Source: Branchiostoma belcheri (taxonomy: Eukaryota > Chordata > Leptocardii > Amphioxiformes > Branchiostomatidae). From it: 64,000 nt of DNA. The position numbers and the translations under genes were made by a program. The DNA is taken from NCBI RefSeq assembly GCF_001625305.1, contig NW_017802824.1, positions 720,733 to 784,732 of the forward strand, in the 5' to 3' direction. This document shows positions 1 to 11,900 of this stretch, piece after piece. Within the stretch, counting starts at the first letter, position 1. Each line of letters starts with the position of its first letter. Below the pieces are notes generated by a model. The model made no database searches. It was not told the DNA's origin and saw only the letters and a list, made by a program, of their open reading frames with translations.

Positions 1-321
1 TACATGTATCATGCTCGGACTCTGATCTGTCCACCTAGGCTAAATGGTCAATATATATACACTGTATAATGGCCAAAAACCTAGGCCAATATATATATAC
101 ACTGTATAGTGTTTATAAAAGAGACACTATGTCATAACAATATTATACTAGTTTGAATAGACTATATATAGCTGTTGATAATCCATGTTATTTGCCATAC
201 ATTGTACCTGTTGCAATCGTGCACTAAACTTTGAGTTGACCATAACTGTACCTAGAAATTATCTCTAGATGGAGGAACATTAAAGCGTCATAGCTTCCTT
301 TTGTTGTTTCTCATCATTTAG

Positions 322-2058
322 GCCTGTGGGCCATTCTGAACAACGCGGGGACGTCCACCTATGGTCTGGTGGAGTGGTGTCCGATGGAGACATACAAACG
401 TGTGGCTGAGGTCAACCTGTGGGGCACCGTCAGGGTCACCAAAATCTTCCTGCCACTTGTACGGAAAGCGAAAGGTTGGTTGGTTATAATTGGGCCAGCT
501 ATTTTCTTCTTGCAGAATTATGAGGAGCTAATACACTAACTCAGGAGACCTCAATACGACCCGAGGTGCGGCCATACACACTTAGGACTGTAAGGTTTGA
601 ACCACTCACACCGGGAAGGTCCCCTAGTCTTTTCAATAAGTGTACTGGGTTCTTTAACAATAACATGCGTGGGGTGTGGCTCTCCGAAACACGGGATCTC
701 GATTTAACGTCCTATCCAGATGATGTCCCTAACCGAAGCTAGCCGGTACTCATTTTCACCTGAGTAAAGTAAGGAAAGTCGTGTAGAGTGTCTTTCCCAA
801 GGGCACAAGATAGGTGACCTAGTGCAGAATTTGAACCAGGGACCTCTAGGTTTGAACACTTTGCTGTTACGCCACACAACCCCAGGTACAACCTTTCTAC
901 TGCAATGATGTGGTCTTCTTCTTCTTCTTATAAGTACTGGACAAAATCCTCTCTGGGGCATAATGTCCAGGTCTACTGTAGGTTCGTTAGCAACATCCAT
1001 GTACATTTTTCTCTTGTGGTCTTGAAGAATGATCGATTAACACGGGAAAATTTACAGATAATGTTTCTGATATTCAGGAAGAGTGATCAACGTTGCCAGC
1101 GGGCTGGGCCGCAGCTGTGCCCCATCCCGCTCGGCGTACGGCATCACCAAGTACGGCGTGGAGAGCTTCTCGGGACTCCTGCGGTACGAGATGAAACGGT
1201 GGGGCGTGGACGTCAGTATCATCGAGCCCGGAAACTTCATCAGTGCCACTAACATCTTCAACAAGGAGGGCATAGAGAGGACGGCCAAGGTGACTTTTTT
1301 ATGTTTACCTTCTTCTCAGAGACATAAGGTCAATAACCTCTTCCAGATGTCTGTCACCATGGTAACTGATGCTGTAGTAGACACCTTGTGGTGTTGGCAG
1401 CTGAGGGGATGGTCACCGTATGTATCAATGTGGTTGAGTAAGAATAAACAAAGCAGTAGTTTGATATGCTATATTATGTGAAGGTAAATGTCATACATTT
1501 TGTTTACCTGTCTCTAAAGACTTACTGTGTAGCTGTACAAGTATAGTTTAAGCCAAGTAATGTGCAAATTTATTATGTGACATATTGTATTATGTAATTA
1601 CTAATTGTACTGTATACTGTTTGTGATCGTTTGCAAGCACGTTCAGCCAGCTATGAGTATGACCAAAGTGACCTGGGCCTTATGTCACTTTTTTATTTTC
1701 GAATTAAGAATGATTTTACTACAAGTATGTTTTTTTCCTTCTCAACTCATGGTACAATGAATCCTATCATTCACAATAACTGAAAACATTTTGTTCACAG
1801 GAACTTTGGGACGGGATGACAGAGGAAGTGAGGGAAGACTACGGTAAGAAAGCCCTGGATGACTACAAGCTTCTCATGCACCAGTACGCTACTGAAGGTA
1901 GCCGGGACACATCACCCGTGGTGGACGCCATGGTGGCAGCCGTGGTCGCTGTCACCCCCAAAGTGCGCTACAATCCCATGCAGTTCTACTGGCACGTCAG
2001 GACCTTCATCATGACCCATCTACCAGAGTGGATTGCTGACAACATCTACATCTACTGA
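322..2058 (+). CDS. Short-chain dehydrogenase/reductase, BDH1-like (3' three exons)
   Basis: Exons 322-474, 1078-1289 and 1801-2058 have AG/GT borders and compatible phases (1, then 0) and end at TGA 2056-2058, giving about 207 residues. The first visible exon holds the NNAG motif that follows the Rossmann cofactor fold. The second holds the catalytic YGITK (YxxxK) preceded by VASGLG, which supplies the catalytic serine region, and an EPG motif after it. The third encodes the helical substrate-cap region and ends in a hydrophobic tail resembling that of mitochondrial D-beta-hydroxybutyrate dehydrogenase (BDH1). The family oxidises or reduces alcohols and ketones with NAD(P). The TGxxxGIG cofactor exon must lie left of the window. 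A retinol or 17-beta-steroid dehydrogenase of the same clan cannot be excluded. Confidence 0.85.
700..881 (-). repeat. tRNA-derived SINE
   Basis: On the minus strand the 5' end reads GTGTGGCGTAACAGCAAAG (A-box-like), followed about 35 bases later by GGTTCAAATTC (B box) and a body containing CTTGTGCCCTTGGGAAAG. The same body occurs at 32190-32323, so it is a dispersed Pol III-type SINE inserted in an intron of the dehydrogenase gene. Confidence 0.65.
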
Positions 2059-2131
2059 GGGGTCTTTAAGGCTGCATTATGTAGCATTACGACGATACAA
2101 AAAATAAATTTTCTGGTCATTTCTTTAGTAA

Positions 2132-2481
2132 GGCCACACCATTTGATTTGTTTGATTGAAGCGACAGGGAAAAAAAAATAAAAACAGGCCTAAGCATCCT
2201 ATGATAGCCCTAAAAGCTACAATAGGAGCTACATGTATTAAGTCAACATACCAGGCCAATTTACAATTCCAACATTGAATTTTAAACTTTTTGTCAACCA
2301 CACAATGCAGTGAAAGGTGGAAAAACTGTAACAACTAGGAAGACAAGGTGCTTTCTTCGACCATTAAGGCCAAAATACGAGCATTTTGGAGTTGATTCAG
2401 AACCTGAATCTTTTTTTGCAAACCAGGAAACAATGCAGCAGGCGAATCCGAAAACCAACTACTAGTAATCAAATTGGTGTG
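2132..2481. mobile_element. MITE, GGCCACACC family (decayed copy)
   Basis: The left end is GGCCACACCATTTGATT and the right end is its imperfect inverse (AATTGGTGTG). Internal AGGCCTAAGCATCCTAT matches the inverse of an internal segment in the copy at 13560-13913. No coding capacity is visible. Confidence 0.55.
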
Positions 2482-3129
2482 AATAAGTTGAATCAACGCT
2501 GCTTCATTGCAAATGCGTGCCATTCAGGAAGTGGGGATGCCAAAAGATGATGCCTTACATGTACATGTGTTTAAAAGCTGGAAATGCAGCTGTAAGCTAT
2601 CATATTTACATTACTCTGGTATTTTGTGGTGGTGCCACAAAATGAGTGCACTTCATGTGGGCTGTTTTAATGAAACCATAAATGTTGGAAATGGCATAAA
2701 TATGTTGAAATGTGAAAATTAATTACAATCACATGAAGATATTTTAAATTATTTCAACTTGCACAAATGTTACATATTAAAACCATGCAATATTATTCAT
2801 ATCCATTTAGAATGAGGCAGTGTATAAATGGTCAAATCTCTCTTCTTTTTATAGATATATTCTTCCTACACTACCAATACCTCCACTAAACAAAAGACAA
2901 GTGAAATCTGTATTGGGATGGTTTGCAACTTTATTTTACATTAGCACACATGGGTCTCAAAGAAAACACACCACTGAAAGGCAGCAGACAGAAAGGTGGA
3001 ATCTACTTGATTCAGACCACACCATAGATTTTCTACTGATACATAAATTGCTTCCAGATAACTTTGAGATTTAGGACATGGAGTTGTGTAATCTGTTAAA
3101 CTCTTGGTTGATAACTGAGGCTGCTGTCT

Positions 3130-6100
3130 CTATTCCTCTGCATCTTCATAGCCGTCGGGGAGGGCGTTGACATGTGGGTTGTGGAAGGCAGAATGCTGAC
3201 CATCTCCCCATGGGAATGCCTGAAACACCGACAGCAAACCTTAAGTACGAAACAAAAAAATGATACACAACTGCACTGAATACAATATAAACACAGAAAA
3301 AAGGGGCCTTCCACAGATTTATGCAGGGTGTGTAAAAATGCTGAATGCTGATCAACATTTTATGGTTGTCCAAAAAAGTAACGTTCAGATGTTGCCTCAT
3401 TTTTATACGTGAGTACAACTGGATTGGAAGTAACTTTAGCAAGGGATGCTCTACAGTATTTTGTCCGTAGTTCACATTTACCTATCCAAAACTTTATCTG
3501 TTGGACTATGGCACATCTCTCCACTGAAAAAAAGGCCCTGTATCAGTCTGTGATAATAAAAACTGACCCTACACCCCCCCCCCCCAAAAAAAAACATTTG
3601 AGGCTTTACTATGTTGAATCAAACGTACAATAATACACAATCATGTAGGTACCCTACATTCATAATCTACCCATCATCAAAGAATCAAACTGTAATGTAC
3701 AATAATAATTGCAAATCTTCACTGAAAGAAAAGGCTAAACTGCTCATATCAGTGACAGGTACATTTCAAGGTTGCTTGTAGACAGCAAAAATCCATGCAT
3801 CAACAATTTGGTCAGATGCCAAAACCATTTCAAATACATCATACTCTCAGCACCCAGCAAGCTTACAAAATGCGGTAAAGCTGCCCGCTGCAAATGAATG
3901 ACATGTGATACCAGTATTAAGAATTAAAATGCATGTAAGCTTGTCAAGCAAAGCATAAAGACTGCAAAGCAGTGCCAGTGAAGGCTCTAGCCAATGTACA
4001 GACCCTCCCAACATCAACCACTGGAAAGGAAAGGACAGTGACCTCGATCTAGTTTTAGCTCACTGAAGAGCTACTCTCTCACTGGGCGTAACAAAGAAGA
4101 CAGACTCTTATGTACAGAATTTACAAGTTCATTGTACCAGGGAACTTCCCCTTAAGCTCTTTTTGACAAGCACACTGAACAGCGAACCACGGCTTTGTGT
4201 CCCGTCATAAGGACTGCAACCCCTTCCAGTAGCGTGCATGTGGGGTGAGCGACAACAACCGGGATTCGAACTCCCAACCTCTTAGTCCTGAGTCAAGGTC
4301 GCTATATATAGCTAACCCCTGGACTACGCACGCCACTGGACAATATTTGTTGACAAAAAAACAAACAAACAAAATCACAATGGCTAGAGCCTTCCAAGTT
4401 CAATTTTTTAAGTCCAGCGCCAAAAGCGTAAGGAGCTCCGCAAAGAGAACCACATGTGCAGCTTCCCGTACAGAGGGTTAACTGACAGCAGATACTCAGT
4501 GCTCGTCCTCATAGCCGACGTCCGGCAGTGCATTGTTGTGAGGGTTGTGGAACAGTGATTTCACACCGTCGCCCCACGGAAACGGCTGGGAAAGAAAACA
4601 ACACAACAACATTCTATACTTAAACTGTACGTCAATAGTCATTATATAATATTGTTATATCTGTGCTATAGACAAAGTAATTGCAAAGTGTTATTATCAT
4701 TAATAAGATATTATTCAGCTTGTAAAAGATTTTTGCAGGGTTCGAAATATATTGTAATTTTTATTTCTGCATATCTGCATTGGTGCAGGTAACACTGAAA
4801 ATTACCTGCACTAGACAAATTTTACCTGCACTACTCAGAATTCAGGAAGTATGGAATATACTAAAAACTGTTGATTTCTTTTACCCTTCATACATGTAGA
4901 TGGTGGCAGTCAAAACAGCTAAAAGAACAATTGCAAATCAAAAATGAAAAGGCAAGGTGATGAAATGAAATGGCAAAAAACTAGATGTTCTGTGGAAAAA
5001 AATTGTGTCAAAGTTTGTTGCACTGCAATCTAAAATGAACAGAAGGAAGGAAATTCATCATAAGTAACCAGATGAGTTAGCAGGAACATTTCGTGTTTTT
5101 TGTTACCTTGCTTCTGATTCGCAGGTGGTTGTATGGGAGGAACTCTGGCCGAGGATGCTCGTGATGTTCCTTTTCCTTCAGGTAGGCGTTCAGCATACAG
5201 ATAACCAGGGCTGGCAGGGCCACCAACACAGACATCTTCTTCCACAGGTCCATGCCACCTGCAGGGAAATACAGTACATCAAATTAATATTTTACTCTCA
5301 GGGCTGGAAATACAACCTGCACACCTTATGTCTGCCTGCACTGGTATTAGGTATTGGGTTTATATATGTAGGTGCATGTGGATTGTCATTAGCTGTAATT
5401 AACTGTTACAACCTACATGTATGTATTATTGGCTGTTATCATGAAAGTTCATCTGTGTTGGTAGTAATCATAGTAAAAGGTTGAACTTTATTCCAACACA
5501 CAATATGTACAGGGATCAAATTTTCAGCGACCACTGTCGCCTTCATCAGGATAATTAATGACCAATCACTTCACAACGTGATATCGCGAGAATTACGGTT
5601 TACAAACACGTGACCTTATTCACACAAGATTTTACTGATACGTGACGTAAGTAATTGATCAAAAGTGCCAGGGAGTTTAAATCGTCCACCATCTCTATTA
5701 AGTGAAGGCTGAAGTGCTCTGATATATACGGCCTCCTTAATGCCCCTATTATTGGCTGTGTAAAAGAAATAATGGCAATGATTTCTGATCTATGAACAGA
5801 TTTATACATGTATATTGATGTTACACTTCAGCGAGGCCAATGACATGACAAGTCTCACTGGGTCAGTCTATTGAAGAACACCAGAGTGACTGGTCAAGTG
5901 CTCTACTAAGTTGGGAACAATTAGTTCTCTTGTTTTGGAACTTAGAACATAAGTTTAAACTCTTAACACTAACAGTTTTTACAGTATCGTTGTACGAATA
6001 TGATACTTCCAAAAACTATTCTGCATGGTACAGGTAAAACTTTCAAACCGTCTACAACAAAAAAGGAGAAGCACTGAACCAAAGTGGTGTCATTATGGTT

Positions 6101-6572
6101 AAGTACTTAAGGATCATTTAATGAAGAGGGACAGAGATGAACAAAAAGATATTATTATAATTTTGTTCCAAGTTCTAACAGGCAGGAAGTGGCTCGTCAC
6201 AAATTATTGATTTCGGGTGAACATGACACATTGAAATGCCCCTACTTTATCCAACGGCACGTTTTTTGTGCTGTTCTTCAAAACAAACAACTTTATTTGT
6301 TAGTGTTACTGACAAACGCAGTCACATACGCCACTTCTTTTATACCATATACAAGATGGCGGCACGCGTAACATAACCTAACAAGGTCAAATTTTGGGTC
6401 AATATAAGTACGCGTACAGCAAAGTACACAACCCAAACCACACCGTAAAAGATGCACGAGTACCTGAGTGCTCTCCTCCGGCAGGCGCAGCCCCAGAAGC
6501 CGGCCTGGCGGGGGTAACCTGCAGGCGGGAACGGACAGCCGTCCGGAGTACGTTTGTCAGCATCGTCGCCAT
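3130..6572 (-). CDS. COX6A: Cytochrome c oxidase subunit 6A, mitochondrial (isoform using distal last exon)
   Basis: Subunit of respiratory complex IV in the inner mitochondrial membrane. Coding exons (minus strand) are 6464-6572, 5107-5258 and 3130-3219: 351 nt, 116 residues, phases 1 and 0. Residues 1-36 are rich in R, A, S and T with no acidic residue until the end, as in a matrix presequence. Residues about 45-63 form the single membrane helix. After it come [15 protein letters not shown] and FPWGDG, HNPHVN and GYED, all family hallmarks. The start ATG lies in AAGATGGCGAC. A possible AATAAA lies near 2930, about 200 bases past the stop. This splice form joins exon 2 to the distal terminal exon; see the separate entry for the other one. 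Confidence 0.93.
4135..4338 (-). repeat. tRNA-derived SINE
   Basis: Read on the minus strand, it begins GTGGCGTGCGTAGTCCAGG (A-box region) and carries GAGTTCGAATCCCGG (B box) about 45 bases further, followed by a non-tRNA body. The tRNA-like part does not fold into a complete cloverleaf that I can draw, so this is a SINE head and not a tRNA gene. It lies between the two alternative COX6A last exons. Confidence 0.7.
4496..4585 (-). CDS. COX6A: Alternative last coding exon of COX6A
   Basis: This exon starts after a TTTCCCAG acceptor in the same phase (0) as the distal last exon, is also exactly 90 nt, and ends with its own TGA. It encodes PFPWGDG, then FHNPH, NALPD and GYEDEH, so it is a second version of the COX6A C-terminus. 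It differs from the 3130-3219 exon mainly between FPWGDG and FHNPH and at the tail (EDEH versus EDAEE). It has no obvious downstream donor, so a transcript would use one exon or the other. Confidence 0.85.
   Translation of the reverse strand, partial: PFPWGDGVKSLFHNPHNNALPDVGYEDEH
5474..5760 (-). mobile_element. Penelope-like element, 3' fragment (endonuclease C-terminus and tail)
   Basis: The minus strand encodes [20 protein letters not shown] and then GRFKLP, the end of the GIY-YIG endonuclease region typical of Penelope-like elements, followed by a stop and a tail with CCTGATGAAGGCGACAGTGG. It is 5'-truncated and sits in COX6A intron 1 in the same orientation as the gene. A related tail-like repeat (CCAGAGTGACTGGT) follows at about 5830-6060. 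Confidence 0.65.
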
Positions 6573-6632
6573 CTTGTCCTTCTTGTCCGTGTGGGATGAC
6601 GGGAAGTCACGTGATCACCCAAGATGGCGGCG
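6352..6632. promoter_or_regulatory. COX6A promoter with three YY1-type ATGGCGGC sites
   Basis: CAAGATGGCGGCACG lies near 6352 (+), AAGATGGCGAC overlaps the COX6A start codon (-), and CAAGATGGCGGCGCC lies near 6620 (+). These fit the YY1 consensus AANATGGCGGC, common at nuclear genes for respiratory-chain subunits. Binding is inferred from the motif alone. Confidence 0.5.
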
Positions 6633-6969
6633 CCCATGTAAAAGAAATTCGGAAATCTCACAAATATCGGTTTTCCCGTAAGTCCTTGGCCTGTATATGA
6701 TCCTTCATCATGTGAACTAATGGCGTATTAACCGTTTGTCACAGTCTAGGCCGTTGCTATATTTTGTTGAGCATGTCAATCTCGTAATTCGTAAAAGCTA
6801 CTAACACTGTGTTGCCTTTGACGCCCCTCCCCATATGTGGACCTCCTCTTTACTATTGTAAGGCACAAAAGCACTTGCAACTGGAAAATCGACCACTGAG
6901 TTCTTCATGATGTAGCAGTGAAACACAGCGTATAATATTCCTACAGCACACCATACTTCAATAAAGGAC

Positions 6970-6972
<3 letters not shown>

Positions 6973-7021
<49 letters not shown>
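6973..7021. repeat. (AT)n microsatellite
   Basis: About 24 uninterrupted AT dinucleotides. Confidence 0.95.
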
Positions 7022-7025
<4 letters not shown>

Positions 7026-8250
7026 TTACTTATTACCTCCGGGGAAGGAGACATCCTTCCGCGAGGAGGTTTTACTATTGTTCGAAACATTTCTGTCAGC
7101 AGCTGTTTCTCGCGATCGGCTGGACGGATTGGTCTGTTGTTCGGTGTACGTATTGCTATTGGGCTGCAGATGCATGATGCAGAACGTTTTTGTTTAATTG
7201 TATATGTGTTTATGGGCGTCGAAATAAAAGGTTTTTAAGTGCTCCGGACACCCCCGCCATGCTGAAAATGGAATTTACCATGTTGTTAAGGAATGGGGAG
7301 GTTTCAGTTTTGGGTCTTACCATTTAAAAGGGGTCAAACAGAGGGGTGTATGCTTCCGATATGTATTTTGAAATATTATCGCAGTTGTATCTCGCGTTGG
7401 GGTAGACTGGACTCGGTGTATGTTCTTCGAATGGGCTGTAGATGGTGCAGGTTTTTTTGTTTTTATTGTATATGTGTTTTGGGGCGTAAAAATCTGAATG
7501 GTCGCGCGCGGCGCTGGGCTGGCTGCCAGCGCAACTTCCGGGTGGGCCAATGGGTCAGGGATCAACGCCCTCTTGCGCAATCTTGGATGTTTTCGGCGTA
7601 TAGTACGACTTCTTAACTTACAAATACCGTGGTATACTGTCTCAGACGTTCTCGACATGCATTTTTACCGTGGGTACATGGTATGGGCTGCAGATGAAAA
7701 TGTTGACCAGTCCTGTATTAACACAACCAGGAACGCTAAATCTAACACATAAAATTCAACACCATCAACTATACAGAACAAACAACATGGAAAAATATAC
7801 AATAAAAAGCCCGGAGGTATAAAATCTCAGATTTTACTTGTTAGTAATGTCCTTGCTACAATGTTGTGGTTTTCCTTGTTTAAAAAAATGTAGTCTCTTG
7901 AAGCTTGGTGCTTGCTTACGCTTGGTTCAGTTCAGGAATATGTATCTCAGGGTATCTAACTCTTGGTGCCTTAAAAGGTATTACTAATGGTCATACTTAA
8001 AATGTATTACTAATAGACATTACAATGTATTGCTGATGTTGGTCTCGACAAGAACATTAGGACGAGCCTAAAGTCACATATTCTTTATTCTGTAACGTTA
8101 CAGGTATAATCTTGGTGTACCAACTTCCTTGGGTGTACTTACTAGTTCATCAAGCCTATTTGTCAAAACTACTAGTATGAGATGACAAAGAGAGGACGGT
8201 CATGGAGAGACAGGAGGAGGAAAGCCAAGCAGAAAGAAGAGGGTGTTCTA
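7022..8250. other. Intergenic region upstream of SETD4, no gene seen
   Basis: Two diverged blocks, at about 7035-7230 and 7365-7500, share TTGTATATGTGTTT followed by GGGCGT, so part of the region is an old duplicated repeat. The open frames here have no recognisable protein content. Confidence 0.5.
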
Positions 8251-8312
8251 CCGGGTATGACACCAGAAATTTATTTTTAACGTTATATTTAACATTAACA
8301 TAAAGCATACAT

Positions 8313-8441
8313 ATAAAATACAACACGGGGTATTCCGTATCGGCCCGACCGCGGGTCGGATCGCCCGCAGGCCGGAGGGCGATCCGACTCGCGGGAGGGC
8401 CGGGACCGAGGGCGATGCGGAATACACCGTGTGGTATTTTA
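8313..8441. mobile_element. GC-rich palindromic element
   Basis: TIR-like ends AAATACAACACGG and CCGTGTGGTATTT enclose a very GC-rich centre that is itself palindromic (CGGGTCGGATCGCCC against GGGCGATCCGACTCG). It is non-coding and probably a foldback transposon. Confidence 0.5.
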
Positions 8442-8715
8442 TTTATATCATACCCACCCAAGAAAACGCGCCTTTCAATGCAATATGAGCCAAAAGTTGG
8501 TGCCCCTAAACCCTCAAATGCAACAACGTCAGTTCCAACGTCCGGATTCTGTATTCGAATTTTCGAAAGGGGCACAAGCGGTTAGGGCGAAACGCGTTCG
8601 AATCGTTTTATGGAAGCCATGGAAGCATTCGATAATGGATTCCGGACCAGGTACGGCACGGCCCGGTCCGGAACCCGTTATCGAACGTTATCGCGGCCCG
8701 GGTATGATATAAACT
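8441..8715. mobile_element. Inverted-repeat element with TTTATATCATACCC ends
   Basis: TTTATATCATACCCACCC on the left is matched by the inverse of CCCGGGTATGATATAAA on the right. The interior is GC-rich and contains a local palindrome (GGATTCCGGACC to GGTCCGGAACCCG). A third related end (CCGGGTATGA) lies at about 8253. Confidence 0.5.
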
Positions 8716-8973
8716 GTATTACATATGTATGTATCTCTCTCTATATATAGAGAGAGCGAGAGTGAGAGAGTTGGTTTATGTGTTATAATTACACAGTTAC
8801 TGTGTTTTTTTGTTCTTTTTATGAAGCACGCTCATTGGATACATGCTCATGTCCAAGGATGGAGTGGAGCTCGAGAGTGTTGATGTACATGTACACTGGT
8901 TTTTAGAGCCAACACAGCACATGGAATTCATAACAATAACTCTGATCCTGATTTTTCTGTGATAGCCTCACTG

Positions 8974-11900
8974 ATGTCCAGAGATGACAACGTTGAACTG
9001 ATGAGATGGCTGAGGAAGAATGGCTTTCAGGAGACTCACCTTGTTCTCACAGACTTCCCTGGTAAGGACTTTAAAAAAGATAATTGACATTTTACTAATT
9101 GTTTATGTCCTGTCGTATGTTATGGCTGAAATAGAAATGTAAGTCAACTAAATATAACAGTCAAAAGAAGTGCTCCAGCCAGCCTAAATTTTTTTCTGTG
9201 ATTTCAATTTTGTTTGATGTACCTTGTACCTTGGTCCCTTAACCCAGGCCAGGGTCGTGGGGGCACTGCATGGTGGAGTGTCTGACCATCTGCCGCCATC
9301 CCTCTCGGCTGTGAGCTAGGGTTTGGGTTTCCGAAGGGTTTTTTCCTGTCCATTCTTGGATGTTGTCGGCCCATTTTTTCTTCTGCCTTCCCCTTTTTCT
9401 TGCTCCTTTTACTGTTCCTTTTGATGTATCATCATGTTAAGTACTGAAGGTGCAACGATCCTAGGGGGGCCCAGGGGAAATTTTTGAAATCTTGCTGCCT
9501 AGAACACCGGTCTGGTCAAAAAAGTTAATCTTTCCTAAAGGCAGTGGAAGTAAGTGATACAACACAACCAACATGTAATGCATTTAGATTCTCAATGACA
9601 TAACTATCATAACTTTTATAGTCACCTTCTTAGCCTACTGTAAATTCATTGATTTTCACGGGGAGTTAATTCCATGGTAGAATGAACACTTTCCACACAT
9701 AGGCAAACCTGTCGGGTCCGCCTTAACACCACAACCAACATCTGTATCTGTGTAACTCTCAAGTTAATATAATACATCCAAGTGTAGTCACAAATGTATT
9801 ATGTTTTTATCAAAACAATGACAGTCCTTAAATACAGCACTGGGCATTTTTGTCGAAAATAGTAAAATTGAGTGTTTAAATGCTGATACTGAATGGGAAA
9901 AAAAAGATATTATGATAATATAAAACAAAGAAAGCTTTAATTCTAACATTTCCTCATAAGTTACCGGTATGCAAATGCGGTCCTGATTGGATAAGTTTGT
10001 TGATATTCATGTTAACTTGACTTGGATTAATAGATATAAACCATGCAAATCAGAGCCTCATTTACATAATTTAATAGGAGATGCTACAATTCTTTGCTTT
10101 GCCAACGGCCAGGACATGTTGAGGGACTACTAGTAGGTATTTAGATAGCTGTAGGCATGTCACAGATCTAGAATAGAGCTACTGCTGAATCTCAATTCGC
10201 ATTTTGCAGTGTTCAACCAAGTTCTAAAGTGGTGATACCGTAGACCATGCTGCATTTGACTCCTTTGTCCCCTTTGGTAAACATTCGTGCCGTCTGGTAT
10301 ACCGTCTCTAAACCAAATTCCTTTGCAAGCTCCATGGCACTTTCGTTTGTCTCAGGAACGTCAATATAATAAGGAACTCCCGGTGGTACAGTGGCTACCA
10401 GGGCGGCAAACAGCTGCGAACCAACCGCAGCAGATTTGGCAAAGATAGGGCCAATTCTACGGGAAAAGTTGACATCCTTGTAGCTTTCGACGCTCAGACG
10501 AACGCACCCGTAGCCGGCAATCCTGGTCTCCTGGCTGTGCTCGTCGTCTTCACCAGCGGGAGTGGTTGTTACAGCGGCCAGGGCGACCATACCAGGCTGC
10601 GAGATCTAACTCTTCAGAAAACTTGGTCGCGGCGTACCAAACACTGACGCATCAAACACACAGAGATGCTCGAAGTTTACCTGTTTGACAGAAACAAGAG
10701 CCGCTGGATGGTTGTCTTCCTTGACACCTTTGATGTTGTTGCTGCCAACCCCTCGAAATCGGGTGTTTTTCCATGCAAACTTGACTCCAATAATCCTATT
10801 GTAAGCATCTTGCATATGCATCACACTGTCTAATCCGATGTTTGCGCCAGACATGCCTGATGCTTCAATCACTGCCTTGATCATTCTCCGTGCATATCCC
10901 TTACCGCGGAATGGGGGCTTGATGATAACATGGTCTAAAAAGGCAAAGTTTTCCCCATATTTAACCACCGAGGCTCCTCCTATTGGCACACCGTCTTTTT
11001 CAGCCAAGTAGAAACCTGTGGGATCCTGGTGGTAGAAGCTCTCTGTATCATACAGGCCTGGGTGCCATCCTTCGGCAGCTGCCCACTCCAGCACTAGGAG
11101 AGAAACTTCCATCGGGGACGTTGCTTGGCGGACACGGAAAGTGTCAGGACTGCCGTCGGTCTCTGATTCTGTGGTTCTCGAATCTTGAAACATGTTGTAG
11201 GAATAGATGTTCTTCGTCCCTGAAATATAATTTTACATGAAATCAGAAGATAATAGAACGTTAAGTAGAAAGTATGTTACCCTTGTCGGTCATATCAATG
11301 TAAGCCTCCTGCACACTTTTATCATCATTATCACTGCACACTTTGGGCAACAAAGACCACACCACTTTTCAATTGAACATGCATATATTGACATGTTATC
11401 ATCTTTAACTAACATCCTGCCATTTGACATAAACAACGTCACCGACAACACCTTATGTTCAACCATTCTCAGGGGTAACCCCTCATTGTCGTTTGTCAAC
11501 AACTGTAAAGTATTTGATGTAGTTTTCAACTTTATTTTGCAGACAGTACATTTTGTTTGATTTAGTTGATTGATTTTGATTTGTACACCAGGTCATTATG
11601 TACCTTTGTCCTTTCTTCTTCTTATTATTATTATTACTTTGTTTTATTGTTTCCTTTTATGTGTGAGGAGAGGGCTGACATAAGTTTCATAACTTTTTGC
11701 CGATCCTCAAAAAATAAATGTGAATAAAATAAAATAAATAAAATGCAAATATGTAACCATTGTAATGTTACATGCACGTTTGTATGTCAAAATAAGCCAC
11801 TTTGGTTAGACCCAATCGAAGCTTAAAGGAGTCCAATGTCTGACATGGTTTTAAAAATTAGCTGTTATCAACTAGAGTTCCATGACCTCACGCCTTCGCA

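Noticed and set aside
4135..4338. A genuine tRNA gene
   Set aside because: A and B boxes are present, but no full cloverleaf or terminator. The structure fits a SINE.
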